Notes: generated from the sequence alone by a model not told the origin. Counted from the stretch's first letter, positions 51,731-63,190 are shown. The stretch: 64,000 nt of DNA from Owenia fusiformis (GCA_903813345.2 CAIIXF020000012.1:8702432-8766431); one strand, 5' to 3'. Program-made: numbers and translations.

Positions 51731-54687
51731 TGGTATATTAGTGCAGTCAGTTAGGGTTTTAATTGCACATGCTATATATAAAGCACCATTTTTTGACAGA
51801 AGTATCATGAATACATATATTTTTGATATCTAACGAAGTGGTGGTAAAAAGTGGCCCCAGTTGATTAAAGCAGGCCTCGAAAATTTTGCACATTTACATT
51901 GAGCTCCATGTTAATTTATCAATCTTCATAAGACCCCCTGCAGAACAGTTAAAGAGAAATAAAGCCAATGTTCCTAGTATGTTACAATAACATGATTATC
52001 TTAAAAATAAGAAGGGTTGTTTTTTTTCTTTTACCTAGTTCAAAAGATATAGGAGTTTGAATTTTGGAAAATCCCCATTGGCTGCCATTATAAACCGCTA
52101 TCAATATGACTTTATTTAAGTCTCCTTTTCTAGAAAAATCCACTATGAAATTTTCTAATATTGTAGATTTCTATAGTCAACACATTGACTAAAAAGAAAT
52201 CAAACAGGCACATTTCTAAAAAGTTCTTATTTTTAATATATTTAGTCGTGAAGTTGTATAAAAAAATCTATATTGAGCCCCATGTTAATTTATCAATCTT
52301 CAAAAGACCTCCTGCAGAACAGTTCTAAAGTAATAAAGCCCATATTCCTAGCATCTTACAATAACATGATTATCTTCAAAAGAAGAAGGGTTGTTTTTTT
52401 TCTTTTCCCTAGTTCCAAAGATATTGGCATTTGAATTTTGAAAAATCCCCATTGGCTGCCATTATAAACTGCTATCAGTATAGCTTTATTTAAGTGTCCT
52501 TTTCTCAAAAAGTCCACTATGAAATTTTCTAATGTTGTAGATTTCTATAGTCAACACATTGACTAAAAAGAAATCAAACAGGCACATTTCTAAAAAGTTC
52601 TTATTTTTAATATATTTAGTCGTGAAGTTGTATAAAAAAATCTATATTGAGCCCCATGTTAATTTATCAATCTTCAAAAGACCTCCTGCAGAACAGTTCT
52701 AAAGTAATAAAGCCCATATTCCTAGCATCTTACAATAACATGATTATCTTCAAAAGAAGAAGGGTTGTTTTTTTTCTTTTCCCTAGTTCCAAAGATATTG
52801 GCATTTGAATTTTGAAAAATCCCCATTGGCTGCCATTATAAACTGCTATCAGTATAGCTTTATTTAAGTGTCCTTTTCTCAAAAAGTCCACTATGAAATT
52901 TTCTTACATTGTAGATTCTTATAGTTTATATATTGACTTAAAAAAATTCAAACAGGCACATTTCTAAAAATTTCTTATTTTTAATATATTTAGCCGTTAA
53001 ATTGTATAAAAACCTATATTGTTAATTTATCAATCTTCATAGAACCCCCTGCAGAACAGGTCTACAGTAACAAAGTCCATATTCCTATTATCTTACAATA
53101 ACCTGATTATCTTCAAAATAAGAAGGGTTGTTTTTTTTCTTTTACATAGTTCCAAAGATACTGGCATTTGAATTTTGGAGAATACCCATTGGCCACCATT
53201 ATAAACTGCTATCAATATTGCTTTATTAAAGTGTCCTTTTCTCATAAACTCCTATATGGAATTTTCTTATACTGCACATTTCTATGGTTAATAACATAAC
53301 GTTTGTAACATACTAGGAATGTGGGCTTCATCACTTTAAAACTGTTCAAAAATTGCAGGGGTCTTTTGAAGATTGATAAATTAACATGGGGCTCAATATA
53401 GGTTTTTATACAACTTCACAGCTAAATATATTAAAAATAAGAAATTTTTAGAAATGTGCCTGTTTGATTTCTTTTAAATCAATATATTAACTTTAGAAAT
53501 CTACAATACTAGAAAATTTCATAGTAGACTTTTTTAGAAAAGGACACTTTAATAAAGCCATGTTGATAGCGGTTTATAATGGCAGCCAATGGGGATCTCC
53601 AAAATTCAAACGCCAATATCTTTGGAACTAGGCAAAAGAAAAGAAACGACCCTTCTTATTTTGAAGATAATCATGTTATTGTAAGATGCTAGGAATATGG
53701 GCTTTATTACTCTAGAACTGTTCTGCAGGGTGTCTTTCGAAGATTGATAAATTAACATGGGGCTCAATATAGGTTTTTTATACAACTTCACTGCTAAATA
53801 TATTAAAAATAAGAACATTTTAGAAATGTGCCTGTTTGATTGCTTAAAAGTCAATATATCAACTATAGAAAAATACAATATTAGAAAATTTCATAGTAGA
53901 CTTTTTGAGAAAAGGACACTTTAATAAAGCCATCTTGATAGCGGTTTATAATGGCAGCCAATGGGGATTTTCCAAAATTCAAATGCCAATATCTTTGGAA
54001 CTAGGCAAAAGAAAAAAAACAACCCTTCTTGTTTTGAAGATAATCATGTTATTGTAAGATGCTAGGAATATTGGCTTTATTACTTTAGAACTGTTCTGCA
54101 GGGGGTCTTTTGAAGATTGATAAATTAACATGGGGCTCAATCTAGGTTTTTTATACAACTTCACGGCTAAATATATTAAATAATAAGAATTTTTAAAAAT
54201 GTGCCTGTTTGATATATTTTAAGTCAATATATCAACTATAGAAATCTACAATATTAGAAAATTTCATAGTAGACTTTTTGATAAAAGGACACTTTAATGA
54301 AGCCATATTGATAGCGGTTTATAATGGCAGTCAATGGGGATTTTCCAAAATTCAAATGCCAATATCTTTGGAACTAGGCAAAAGAAAAAAAACAACCCTT
54401 CTTATTTTGAAGATAATCATGTTATTGTAAGATACTAGGAATATAGGCTTTATTACTTAAGAACTGTTCTGCAGGGGATCTTTTGAAGATTGATGAATTA
54501 ACATGGAGCTCAATGTAAATGGGCAAGATTTTGGAGGCCTGCTATCATCAACTGGGAGGACTTTTCAACACAACTTCGTTAGATATCAAAAATATATGTA
54601 CCAAAGATACTTTGGTCAAAAAATGGTGCTTTATATATAGCATGTGCAATTCGATGGTTTTATTGACCTAACTGACTGCACTATATA
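51731..54687. repeat. Nearly 3 kb palindrome built from eight 373-bp units
   Basis: Four direct copies at 373-374 bp spacing (landmark TTAATTTATC at 51,911, 52,285, 52,659 and 53,032) face four inverted copies (landmark GATAAATTAA at 53,375, 53,746, 54,119 and 54,492). The symmetry centre is near 53,207. The outer arms match as well (AGTGCAGTCAGTTAGG, GCACATGCTATATATAAAGC, TAACGAAGT). Minus-strand frames at 53,606 and 53,979 are just copies of the unit. Foldback-type transposon or amplified inverted duplication. Confidence 0.9.
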
Positions 54688-55847
54688 TATATATCAGGAG
54701 AAAGATGTAATATGTCATGATTATGGTCTAGCATTCAGGCCTGTAGCCAGGGGGAGGGAGTTCGAAGGGAAGTTTGTTAAACACTTGTATCAATCCTGTA
54801 AAGAGTTTTGTGCCTTTTATGCAGTTATGGGGAAATAAAATGGGGACATTTTATTTCCATTTCTAGTTTTCTTGCATTATGAAAAAAAATATTTCTAATA
54901 TGACAATTTCTCACATCTGTTTTAAGAGTCCAAAAAGCTTGTATATTAACTCCAAGTCACTGTGTAACTCAATGAGAATTGTATATTAGCAGTAACAAGA
55001 CAGTTTTCCATCAATTATGATTTTGATAAGAACATAGTATATCTTAGTAGAGTAGCCTTTGTTGTGTGTATAACACAGTATCTCTTTGTTTTTTCCTGCT
55101 TTTCTTGGGACTATAATTCCCAACATTCAACAATTGTGTATATCTAAAAGTAAACAATTCTCCCTTTCGCGGTTCGCTCTTTGAATCAGAACGTTCGCAA
55201 ATATGTTCTAAAAAAGCACTCAAAAAGGACAAAATTTGATTGGTCAATATTCTCCCACTATGCATTTCGCGTAGCTATTTGCGTGACCCGAAAGTTCTAA
55301 ATCAAACTAATTACGCAATTTTGTTTTTACACCCGCACGCTAAATAAAACAATGACACCATCGGAAGTATTCTTCTTTGTCATTGCTTTAATAGTCAGTA
55401 TACCGAGTTTAATCAATAAAAGATTGTACAATGAACAACAAAATTCGGAAACGAGTACTACATGTATAGATTTGCTTTCGGACCACAGAACAGATTGACC
55501 TAGATATTAGCGACGCGTCTTCTTTGGTCAACTGCTCAGTTGTCTGTGGGTTTTTAACGTAACTCTATAATATGATTTGAAGATGAATACTTTTATTCAG
55601 TTGTTGCATCGATGTTGCAGTTTGTAATACGGTAAGATTGGCATGAAAGTATTGAAAGTCGAATGGAATTGTTTTTTCCAATATGGCGACTTGTCAACTG
55701 ATCACGTGACCTTCTCTTCCGGAATATTTTCTCACTTTTCAATCGTCGTTTTATACCACGCTATGAATCAATACAATGAAAAAAATAGCTGTTATATTAA
55801 GATTAATAAGAGATCAATCGTTTCTAATAATTTTTTCTGTACTCTCG

Positions 55848-56357
55848 TGTGACGGAGTGATTTTCATGTTGTATTTTATAATTAATATCTTATACTTTTA
55901 CTATGTTTTTACTTTGTAAATTAATTAATGGAAACATGATACAAAAAGCATTTAGATAAACAACAGGTCATGTAGTACACCTGGGATATCTCTGGTCAGT
56001 TTCTCACATTAAATATGCAATCATTACAATTGTTCAGAGCATCTTCAGACTTACAAATGTTTCTTTAATTTACATTTAATTTACATTTCTATATCTTGGA
56101 TTCTAATTAGGATTTGAAGCAGTCTTCCTATTGTTAAACTTTTTACATAACAGATTTGAAGTGATCATGTGATGTCTGGTTTTGAAGAATATACTATATG
56201 CCATGTGAGATTTAGAGCACTTTCGGCCTAGACTTCAAAAAGACATAACTAGATTTAGCAGTAGATTAGAAGTGAAAACAAGTGAAATAAATAAAAGATA
56301 GAAATTAAAACATCACACTATTGTGTACATTTAATATAAAGAAAGCCCGGTCATATT
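55848..56357 (+). repeat. 5' LTR
   Basis: Begins TGTGACGGAG and ends GGTCATATT. The homologous 3' LTR lies at an offset of exactly 7,343 bp throughout. The LTR ends in TT, or in CA four bases earlier if the shared TATT is incidental. Confidence 0.92.
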
Positions 56358-56358
56358 T

Positions 56359-56376
56359 TGGTGGAGCTGCCTGAGG
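56359..56376 (+). promoter_or_regulatory. Primer-binding site
   Basis: TGGTGGAGCTGCCTGAGG starts one base after the 5' LTR. The leading TGG pairs with the CCA end of a tRNA. The exact tRNA was not identified. Confidence 0.7.
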
Positions 56377-56386
56377 TTTAACAACA

Positions 56387-57307
56387 ATGGATTTATCAAT
56401 ATTGGACAAATTCCATGGAAAATCAGAAGAAAACGTTATTATTTGGTTAAACACTATTGACACATTCGCAAATTTAAAGAACTGGAACCAACAAAGAAAA
56501 TGTAGTTTAATCCCACTTTTAGTCAAAGGAGAAGCAGCAAAATACTTTGAACAATTAGAGGAAAACACAAAGAACGACTGGGAGGAATTGACGGAAGCAC
56601 TTAAAGAAAGGTTCCCACCCAAACAATCGGAAAGATGGGAGTTGTTGGATAAATTGGATACTCTCAAACAAAATGATATGTCTGTGGATGAATTCCACAG
56701 CAAGCTCATGTATTATACCAGCAGACTAAAAAAGGATGCTGAGGATGTTAAAGAACTCTTTGTCCAAGGATTAAATACATCTACAAAGAACTTTGTAAGG
56801 CTCAAAGAACCTGACAGTTTAGAACAAGCTGTTAAGTTCGCAAGGATTCATAGCAACATGCCCCAAGATTCAGCGCCAGAGATGTTAGCAGCCTCGATTA
56901 AAATTCTCACGGATAAAGTCGATAAGCTATCCGTTGCTGCAGTCACAGTCGATGCCATGGGTCAACGCTATGCCAACAATAACCAGTTTCCAGTGCAACA
57001 AAGTGCCCAAAGACAGCAGAACCAGTATCAACCGCAGAATCAGTACCAACCGCAAAAGCAGTATCAACCGCAGAATCCGTTTCAACAACAGAACCAATTT
57101 CCTGGGAATCAACAGTTTACGCAACAACAGAAACGGTATCCCCAACATGACCAACAATTTATGCAGCAAAATTCATCAAGCAGAAACCAGTGTGAGAGGT
57201 GCGGTAAGTCAAACCACCTTTCATTAAATTGTTATGCTAGGTTTAAGCAGTGCTTTCAGTGTGGTCGCGGGGGGGCATTATTCGTATATGTGTCGAAACG
57301 TTGCTAA
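56387..57307 (+). CDS. gag: Retrotransposon gag (frameshifted in second zinc knuckle)
   Basis: A 306-codon frame starting MDLSILDKFHGKSEENV. Residues about 15-150 match a Ty3/Gypsy gag core (WLNTIDTFANLKNW, YFEQLEENTKNDW, ERFPP, DEFHSKL). A Gln/Asn-rich repeat region follows (residues about 204-262, QYQPQ units), then one intact CCHC knuckle (C269, C272, H277, C282). The second knuckle begins at C289 and C292 but its His and last Cys are lost in this frame, because a run of seven G (57,269-57,275) has one base more than the motif needs. In the shifted frame the His and Cys lie at the right spacing and a UGA closes the frame at 57,309-57,311. Gag packages the element RNA. Confidence 0.88.
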   Translation: MDLSILDKFHGKSEENVIIWLNTIDTFANLKNWNQQRKCSLIPLLVKGEAAKYFEQLEENTKNDWEELTEALKERFPPKQSERWELLDKLDTLKQNDMSVDEFHSKLMYYTSRLKKDAEDVKELFVQGLNTSTKNFVRLKEPDSLEQAVKFARIHSNMPQDSAPEMLAASIKILTDKVDKLSVAAVTVDAMGQRYANNNQFPVQQSAQRQQNQYQPQNQYQPQKQYQPQNPFQQQNQFPGNQQFTQQQKRYPQHDQQFMQQNSSSRNQCERCGKSNHLSLNCYARFKQCFQCGRGGALFVYVSKRC

Positions 57308-57380
57308 ATGAGGACTCGCGCCTGTTCCTCATAGGGATGGGCACCTTGAAACTAAAGTTGACAATCAAAAGTTTAAACAA

Positions 57381-58286
57381 GTGAAAAGTGATAGTGGCAA
57401 GGTGGCCATCCCTGCAGTTCAATCAGTCAAGGTTAATTTGCAAAGATCAGTTTCAAACATAATTATTCATACAAACATAGTTGACAATAATATCAAAGCC
57501 TTGGTAGATACTGGTGCAGAACAATCCTGTATGAGATTAGCACTCTATGAAAAATTGAACTTGCACAAGAAATGTCCTATCAGTCCAACTAATATTGAGT
57601 TATATGGGGCTGGGGGAGAAACTCACAAGCTAGAAGTACTGGGTGTGGCAAATGTTCCTCTAAAATTTGAAGATATTGAATATGTTCAACCAATGCATAT
57701 CCTCAAAAGTGCAAATCATGATGTAATTTTAGGTGAGGACTTTTTCTCACAAAGTAAAGCACTCATAGACTTCACACAAAAAGTTGTCATTTTACAACAG
57801 GGAGATCCTACTAAACATAGTACATATACTACTAATGAACCGAGACTAACAGCATGTGTAAATAATGTAGCTATTGGTAGTGAAGTACAAACATCAGGTA
57901 TCAATCTAGAGAAATGTAAATTACCAGAGGGGGAAAAGACAAAATTGGTAACTTTCATCGATAAAAATAAAGATGTCTTTTCTCAAAACATGAACGAGTT
58001 AGGCTGTGCAAATAGTACATATGAGCATGTTATAAGAACAAAATCAGATAAGCCAGTCCAGCAAAGATTCTATAGGTATTCTCAAGAACAGAAAAATGAA
58101 ATTGACAAACAATGTGACCAAATGTTAGAATATGGCATAATTGAACATTCTGTGTCAGAATATGCTAGCCCTGTTGTGTTAGTGAAAAAGAAGTCAAATG
58201 AGTACAGGTTAGCAATAGACTACAGAAGGCTCAATAAAAACACAGAAGCAATTCATTACCCTCTTCCACAATTAAAGACATTATAG
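57381..58286 (+). CDS. pol: Retrotransposon pol, part 1: protease and start of reverse transcriptase
   Basis: Open from just after the UGA at 57,309. There is no ATG at its start (GTG at 57,381), so it is probably made as a gag-pol fusion. The aspartic protease active site is D-T-G-A (residues 43-46), with the conserved ILGEDF element further on. The N-terminal part of reverse transcriptase follows (EYGIIEHSVSEYASPVVLV, EYRLAIDYRRLN, HYPLPQL) and is cut off by a stop. The RT continues in another frame from about 58,270, consistent with loss of one A in the short run at about 58,270. This frame equals the gag frame after correction of the G run. Confidence 0.88.
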   Translation: MKSDSGKVAIPAVQSVKVNLQRSVSNIIIHTNIVDNNIKALVDTGAEQSCMRLALYEKLNLHKKCPISPTNIELYGAGGETHKLEVLGVANVPLKFEDIEYVQPMHILKSANHDVILGEDFFSQSKALIDFTQKVVILQQGDPTKHSTYTTNEPRLTACVNNVAIGSEVQTSGINLEKCKLPEGEKTKLVTFIDKNKDVFSQNMNELGCANSTYEHVIRTKSDKPVQQRFYRYSQEQKNEIDKQCDQMLEYGIIEHSVSEYASPVVLVKKKSNEYRLAIDYRRLNKNTEAIHYPLPQLKTL

Positions 58287-58324
58287 ATTGCATAGCGCAT
58301 TCAAAAGCAACAATATTTTCAGTT

Positions 58325-61159
58325 TTGGACATGCATAGTGGGTTTTGGCAATTACCTCTTAGTGAAAGCTCAAAGCATAAAACAGCTTTTGTAACCCACA
58401 AGGGCAAATTTCAGTTCAACAGAATGCCTTTTGGCCTCAAAAATGCACCAATGTCATTTCAGAGGGTCATGAATGATATTTTGAAAGGTCTTACTTGGGA
58501 CTTTGTGTTGGTTTACTGTGACGACATAATTGTTTTCAGTAAAGACATGAAAGAGCATTTAAACCATTTAGACCAGGTATTCACAAGACTTAGAAAAGCA
58601 AATTTGAAGCTTAAACCCTCAAAATGTAAACTAGCACTGGAAAAGGTTGTTTATTTGGGTTTTGTCTTCACCAAAGAAGGTATAACAGTAGACAATGAAA
58701 AGATCAAGGCAATTCTATCATACCCACAACCTACAAATGTCACAGAGGTAAGGGCATATTTGGGACTTTGTAACTTTTACCGCAGATTTGTTAAGGGTTT
58801 TAGTAACATAGTAGCCCCACTAAACAATCTTATGCGAAAAAATGTCGAGTTTGTTTGGGATGAACAATGTGAAAATGCATTTCAAGAATCAAAAATTATG
58901 TTGACTACAGAACCAGTGTTAGTATATCCTGACTTACAAAAGCCGTTCATTATATCATGTGACGCTTCAGGTACAGCTATTGGTTACATATTAGGTCAAA
59001 TAGACGAACAAGGGAGAGAGAGAGCAGTTAGCTATGGAGGTAGGTCACTCTCAACAGGAGAGAGAAAGTGGTCCATTACTGAGAGAGAATGCCTTGCTTT
59101 AATTGAAGCAATCAATGAATACCACATATACATAGCAAATGCACATTTTATAGTTTACACTGATCACATCTCATTAAAGTACCTGCAATCAATTAAAGAT
59201 CATACAGGTAGGCTAGGTAGGTGGTCAATCAAACTTCAAGCATATGATTTCACCATTGAGTTCAGGTGTGGCAAATCAAACTCAAATGCAGATGCATTAA
59301 GCCGGAGACCATATGATGTAAATGAATGTAAACAAATGTGTCAACAAACCACAACAATACAAACAGAGGACTCAGGTATTACACAAGACAACTGCACTGA
59401 TGAATGGGTAGCTTATAGTATTCCAAGCCCTACTACAATGCAAACAGGTAATATAGGGTCAGAAGGTCAAAATGTTAAGTGTCCAATAAGTGAATCAAAA
59501 CAACAAACAGGTATGTGTAGTGACCTAAGTGCCCTAAGTTCAATATGTGAAATTACTCAATCATCAAATGAGGTGTTTCAAAATAAACAAAGACAAGATC
59601 CCCAACTGCAAATGTACATAAAGTATTTAGAGCAAGATGAGTTACCAGACAAAGAGAACTTAGCAAGAAAGGTAATACTTGAAAGTCAGGATTTTCTTAT
59701 CAAAGATGGTATTCTATATCATATGTATTATCCAAGGGGAAAAGGTCATAAATCAGACAAAGTTGTAATACAATTAGCAATACCACAACAATTGAGAGAG
59801 GATGTTCTACAGTGTTATCATGACTCCTTAATGGGAGGGCATCAAGGTCAAGATAGGACATACAACACAATCAGGTACAAATATTACTGGCCAAAAATGT
59901 ATTCTGACATAGAGAAATATGTAAAATCATGTGAAATTTGTCAACAATCAAAAAGGTATCATGGCCAGAGAGCACCCTTACAACCATTACCAACAGGAAG
60001 TCTATTCAGTCGTGTCCACATGGATATACTAGGACCTATACACAAGGTAAATGGATTTCAGTACATTCTTTTGATTGTAGACTCATTTTCGAAGTGGCCA
60101 GAAGCGGTAGCCTTGAAATCTATAGAGGCAACAGAGGTAGCCAGGGTATTGTTTACAGAATTCATATGTAGATATGGTTCCATGAAGACTTTAATTACAG
60201 ATAGAGGCCAGAATTTCATGTCAAAAGTTATTCAAGAATTGTGTAGAATGTTTGGTATTGAACACAGGGCAACCTCAAGTTATCACCCTGAGACCAATTC
60301 AAGCTGCGAAAGGATGAACAGTACAATCAATCAAGCATTTAGGTGTTTTGTTGATAAACAACAATCTAATTGGCCACAACTTCTACCAGGTATTTTAGCC
60401 TCTTATAGGTTTTCACCAGCAACTGAGTCAACTGGGTATTCCCCTTACTATTTGTTGTATGGTAAGGAACCCCTTATGCCACTAGATACTATGGTACCAG
60501 TAAGTATGGGACAAAGTACAGTCACAGACAGACTACAAGATATACAGACTAACTTAGAGGTAGCAAGGGATATAGCTAAAGAGAATCAAGAAGCTGCAAA
60601 GATAAAGACTAAAACCCAACATGATAAAAAGGCGAAACTACCACAGTTCAAGGTAGGTGATAGAGTATGGTTACATGTGCCTAAAACTCCAACAGGTCTA
60701 ACACCTAAACATTGTAGAAAATATCATGGTCCATATTACATTGTAAGGGCTAATGCTAACATGACATACAAACTAATAAGGTGTAGTGATGATCGTTTAT
60801 TGAGGTCTTTGGTACATGCAAATAGATTGAAGCCTTATGTAGATCCAGAGACAAGACCAACAAATACACCAAGAGTTCAACAGGGACAGGTATTACAGGA
60901 TGACAATCATATTGATCAAGGTAGTAGTAGTATTAGTGATAGTAGTAGTGAAAGTGATCAGCAGCCACCTCAGGTACAAGAAGTTGAGCGACTCTTGGCA
61001 TGTGGTAAACACAATGGAAAAAAGTGTTATAAGGTGAAGTGGCGTAATGAGAAAAAGAGTACATGGGAGTATGAAGAAAATATTCCAAGAAATTTAATAA
61101 GGGAATACCATATCACCAAAACAAACACTGGTAAAGTAAGGAAAAGGAAAACTAGATAA
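58325..61159 (+). CDS. pol: Retrotransposon pol, part 2: RT, RNase H, integrase, chromodomain
   Basis: A 944-codon frame that really begins upstream, at about 58,270, as a continuation of part 1. RT: DMHSGFWQ, the FNRMPFGLKNAP motif, and catalytic Y-C-D-D at 64-67. RNase H: D213, E255, D280, D323, then N-A-D-A-L-S-R-R. Integrase: H499/H506/C536/C539 zinc motif, then D567, D626 and E662 with the DD(35)E spacing, and the HGPYYIV GPY/F module at about 801. Residues about 885-930 (VERLLACGKHNGKKCYKVKW, STWEYEENIP, LIREYH) form a chromodomain, which in chromoviruses binds histone marks and steers integration. A basic tail KVRKRKTR ends the protein. Confidence 0.93.
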   Translation: MDMHSGFWQLPLSESSKHKTAFVTHKGKFQFNRMPFGLKNAPMSFQRVMNDILKGLTWDFVLVYCDDIIVFSKDMKEHLNHLDQVFTRLRKANLKLKPSKCKLALEKVVYLGFVFTKEGITVDNEKIKAILSYPQPTNVTEVRAYLGLCNFYRRFVKGFSNIVAPLNNLMRKNVEFVWDEQCENAFQESKIMLTTEPVLVYPDLQKPFIISCDASGTAIGYILGQIDEQGRERAVSYGGRSLSTGERKWSITERECLALIEAINEYHIYIANAHFIVYTDHISLKYLQSIKDHTGRLGRWSIKLQAYDFTIEFRCGKSNSNADALSRRPYDVNECKQMCQQTTTIQTEDSGITQDNCTDEWVAYSIPSPTTMQTGNIGSEGQNVKCPISESKQQTGMCSDLSALSSICEITQSSNEVFQNKQRQDPQLQMYIKYLEQDELPDKENLARKVILESQDFLIKDGILYHMYYPRGKGHKSDKVVIQLAIPQQLREDVLQCYHDSLMGGHQGQDRTYNTIRYKYYWPKMYSDIEKYVKSCEICQQSKRYHGQRAPLQPLPTGSLFSRVHMDILGPIHKVNGFQYILLIVDSFSKWPEAVALKSIEATEVARVLFTEFICRYGSMKTLITDRGQNFMSKVIQELCRMFGIEHRATSSYHPETNSSCERMNSTINQAFRCFVDKQQSNWPQLLPGILASYRFSPATESTGYSPYYLLYGKEPLMPLDTMVPVSMGQSTVTDRLQDIQTNLEVARDIAKENQEAAKIKTKTQHDKKAKLPQFKVGDRVWLHVPKTPTGLTPKHCRKYHGPYYIVRANANMTYKLIRCSDDRLLRSLVHANRLKPYVDPETRPTNTPRVQQGQVLQDDNHIDQGSSSISDSSSESDQQPPQVQEVERLLACGKHNGKKCYKVKWRNEKKSTWEYEENIPRNLIREYHITKTNTGKVRKRKTR

Positions 61160-63176
61160 GAAAGCAAATCGATACATCATGCATGCATTTAAGTCCCATA
61201 TTAGTTAGTTGTTTGAGTAAGTACATGTAGGCATTATATGATGTATGATATGGTATTGTAAAGAAACTATAGCAGTTTATTGTTTGATATATTCTATGGT
61301 ACAAGTATACAGCACAGGTGAGGTATAAGAGATGATGCTATTAAATTAAGGTAAGGGTATCAGGTGTAAATGTAAAGAAAAAAGAGTATTAAGTGAGAAA
61401 TAATAAAGTAAATGAAATGTAATAAAGCAAGTGAAATGATAATAAAGCAAGTGAAAAATAAAGAGAATATCTGGTTCCAATCAAGAGGATTAAAACACAG
61501 GTCTACTTAATGTACAGGTAGATCTGCGGATCCCAGGAAGATCAAACCTTAAAGAAAAGGTTAACCTAGGACAACGTGCGACCTAGTCTGAGTTATCTTA
61601 TGGCTAAAACCCCACATTACAAATGCAGTAATAAGACGTTGTTATCTGTGTATGTAATTGTGTAGCCAGTGTCTTAACGTCTAATTAAAGGGGCAGGTAG
61701 TGGCTCACGAATGCGGCAACCCCACCTTGCTGTCATTTATACAGTAAGGTAAGTCCAAGTTCTGACATAAGCATGTAGTACATATAGTGTGTAGAAGTGT
61801 TAGTTAGAATAACATATGTAGTTCAAGTGAAAGTAAAACAAATGTAGTCCAAGTGAAAGTGAAAGAAATGTAGTTCAAGTGAAATCCTAAGGAAAAAGGA
61901 TAAGATATAGTGGGCCAAAATAAAAGTGTCAACATTGCATGGCCAACCCTGCTAATATTTTTAGATGTCTTAACCTGTAAACTAATAAAGTGTTAGGATT
62001 ATTTACTAATATTTAGTATAGTGCCTTCTGGTAAATATAGTTACTGGGTGCAAACTACTTCCTGGGAGCTAGACACTAATTGGGACCAGTTAATTTGAGA
62101 ATGACAACTTATAATAATCTTAATTGTTCAAAATATATAATTAATTAATCCTAAATTAAATATCTATGTACAACTTAAATTGAATTCATGGACTGCTACA
62201 GTCAGTTTACATTGTTTAAGAAGTTCAATTGCAAGGGATTATTTGCCTTACTTCTCTTATACTTCATCAATGTGAGTTTCTCATTATTATTTAAATGTGC
62301 CAGACAAAGGTCATATACCAAAGTATTATGGTACAGATAAAGTTTGCACAAACAATTATGATGTGCATCATTAACAGTGTTTATAAACAAAACTTAGTAG
62401 AAAGGTAGGATTTAGTGCAAGTTACTTTTAACTAGATATGGTTATAATAGGCCATAAAAGATTTTTTTTCTCCTTTACATATGATTGTAATTTTTAACTC
62501 AAGAAAATACAGGATTGGATTGTGCCAAGTTGAAGTTTTTACTGGCAACAGAATCATCACGTGAAATTCTGTGCTGGTGCATAATGAGTGATCAATTACC
62601 TTTGTTGGTTGTTAATTACAGTTTGGGTATTTTCACAAAGAAATTGTCCTATTTATAATTGTTTTATTGAGTTTAATAATTATTATGGTAGTTTATGATG
62701 ATTTTAGTTAGATAAACAGTATGTAAATTGTAAAGTAGAGTATACAAATAGGTGTTTAAAAATATATATATATATATGCGACCACTCTGAACACTAAATT
62801 GCTTAAAATAAGAATTGCTAGCAGACAATTTGAAAGTTGGTAGACTTATGGCCTCAAAAATTTATGGAGGAGTTATTAATCTTCTAATATGATGAATTTC
62901 TTGATTAATGAAAATGATGCTGAATTATATTAACTCTGATAGTGCAACAATTAATATTATAAACAATGTGACTTTACTTCAGGAAGGAAGGACAATATGA
63001 CACTCCTCATCTCCAGGCAATGACATCAACATTGGGCGATGACATCAACGTTGGACGTTGATATAACATTTAACATATTTTATACTTTAATAGAATTTAA
63101 CATTACAGGTTATATATTTTTAACTTGGACTGATTAAACGGAGTGATTTTCATTTAGAATGCGGGACGCATTCTTT
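61160..63176 (+). other. Non-coding segment between pol and 3' LTR
   Basis: About 2 kb without an env-like frame. It holds repeated AAGCAAGTGAAA/GTTCAAGTGAAA motifs (61,425-61,890), an AT microsatellite at 62,763-62,777, a GATGACATCAAC repeat (63,018-63,050), a 16-bp copy of the LTR start (63,138-63,153) and a perfect hairpin AGAATGCG/CGCATTCT (63,156-63,174). Confidence 0.7.
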
Positions 63177-63190
63177 GGAGGAGAAGCAAA
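63177..63190 (+). promoter_or_regulatory. Polypurine tract
   Basis: GGAGGAGAAGCAAA directly abuts the 3' LTR, the expected position of the plus-strand primer. It is almost all purine. Confidence 0.8.

Larger units (their letters stand above)
42651..55847. other. Repeat-rich region with no recognisable exon
   Basis: I searched here for the merlin C-terminal exons (P-rich linker, then a K-R-L-S-x-E-I-E-K-type helix) and did not see them. The region holds four minisatellite arrays, several hairpin elements, the 49.2 kb dispersed repeat and the 3 kb palindrome. About 43.4-45.2 kb and 45.7-47.1 kb show nothing distinct. Confidence 0.5.

Noticed and set aside
53606-54164. Two similar minus-strand frames (90 and 61 codons) that look like a duplicated gene
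   Set aside because: They are the same part of the 373-bp palindrome unit, AT-rich, and disrupted in the other units.
61160-63176. env gene of the retrotransposon
   Set aside because: No long frame, signal peptide or membrane span in any frame.
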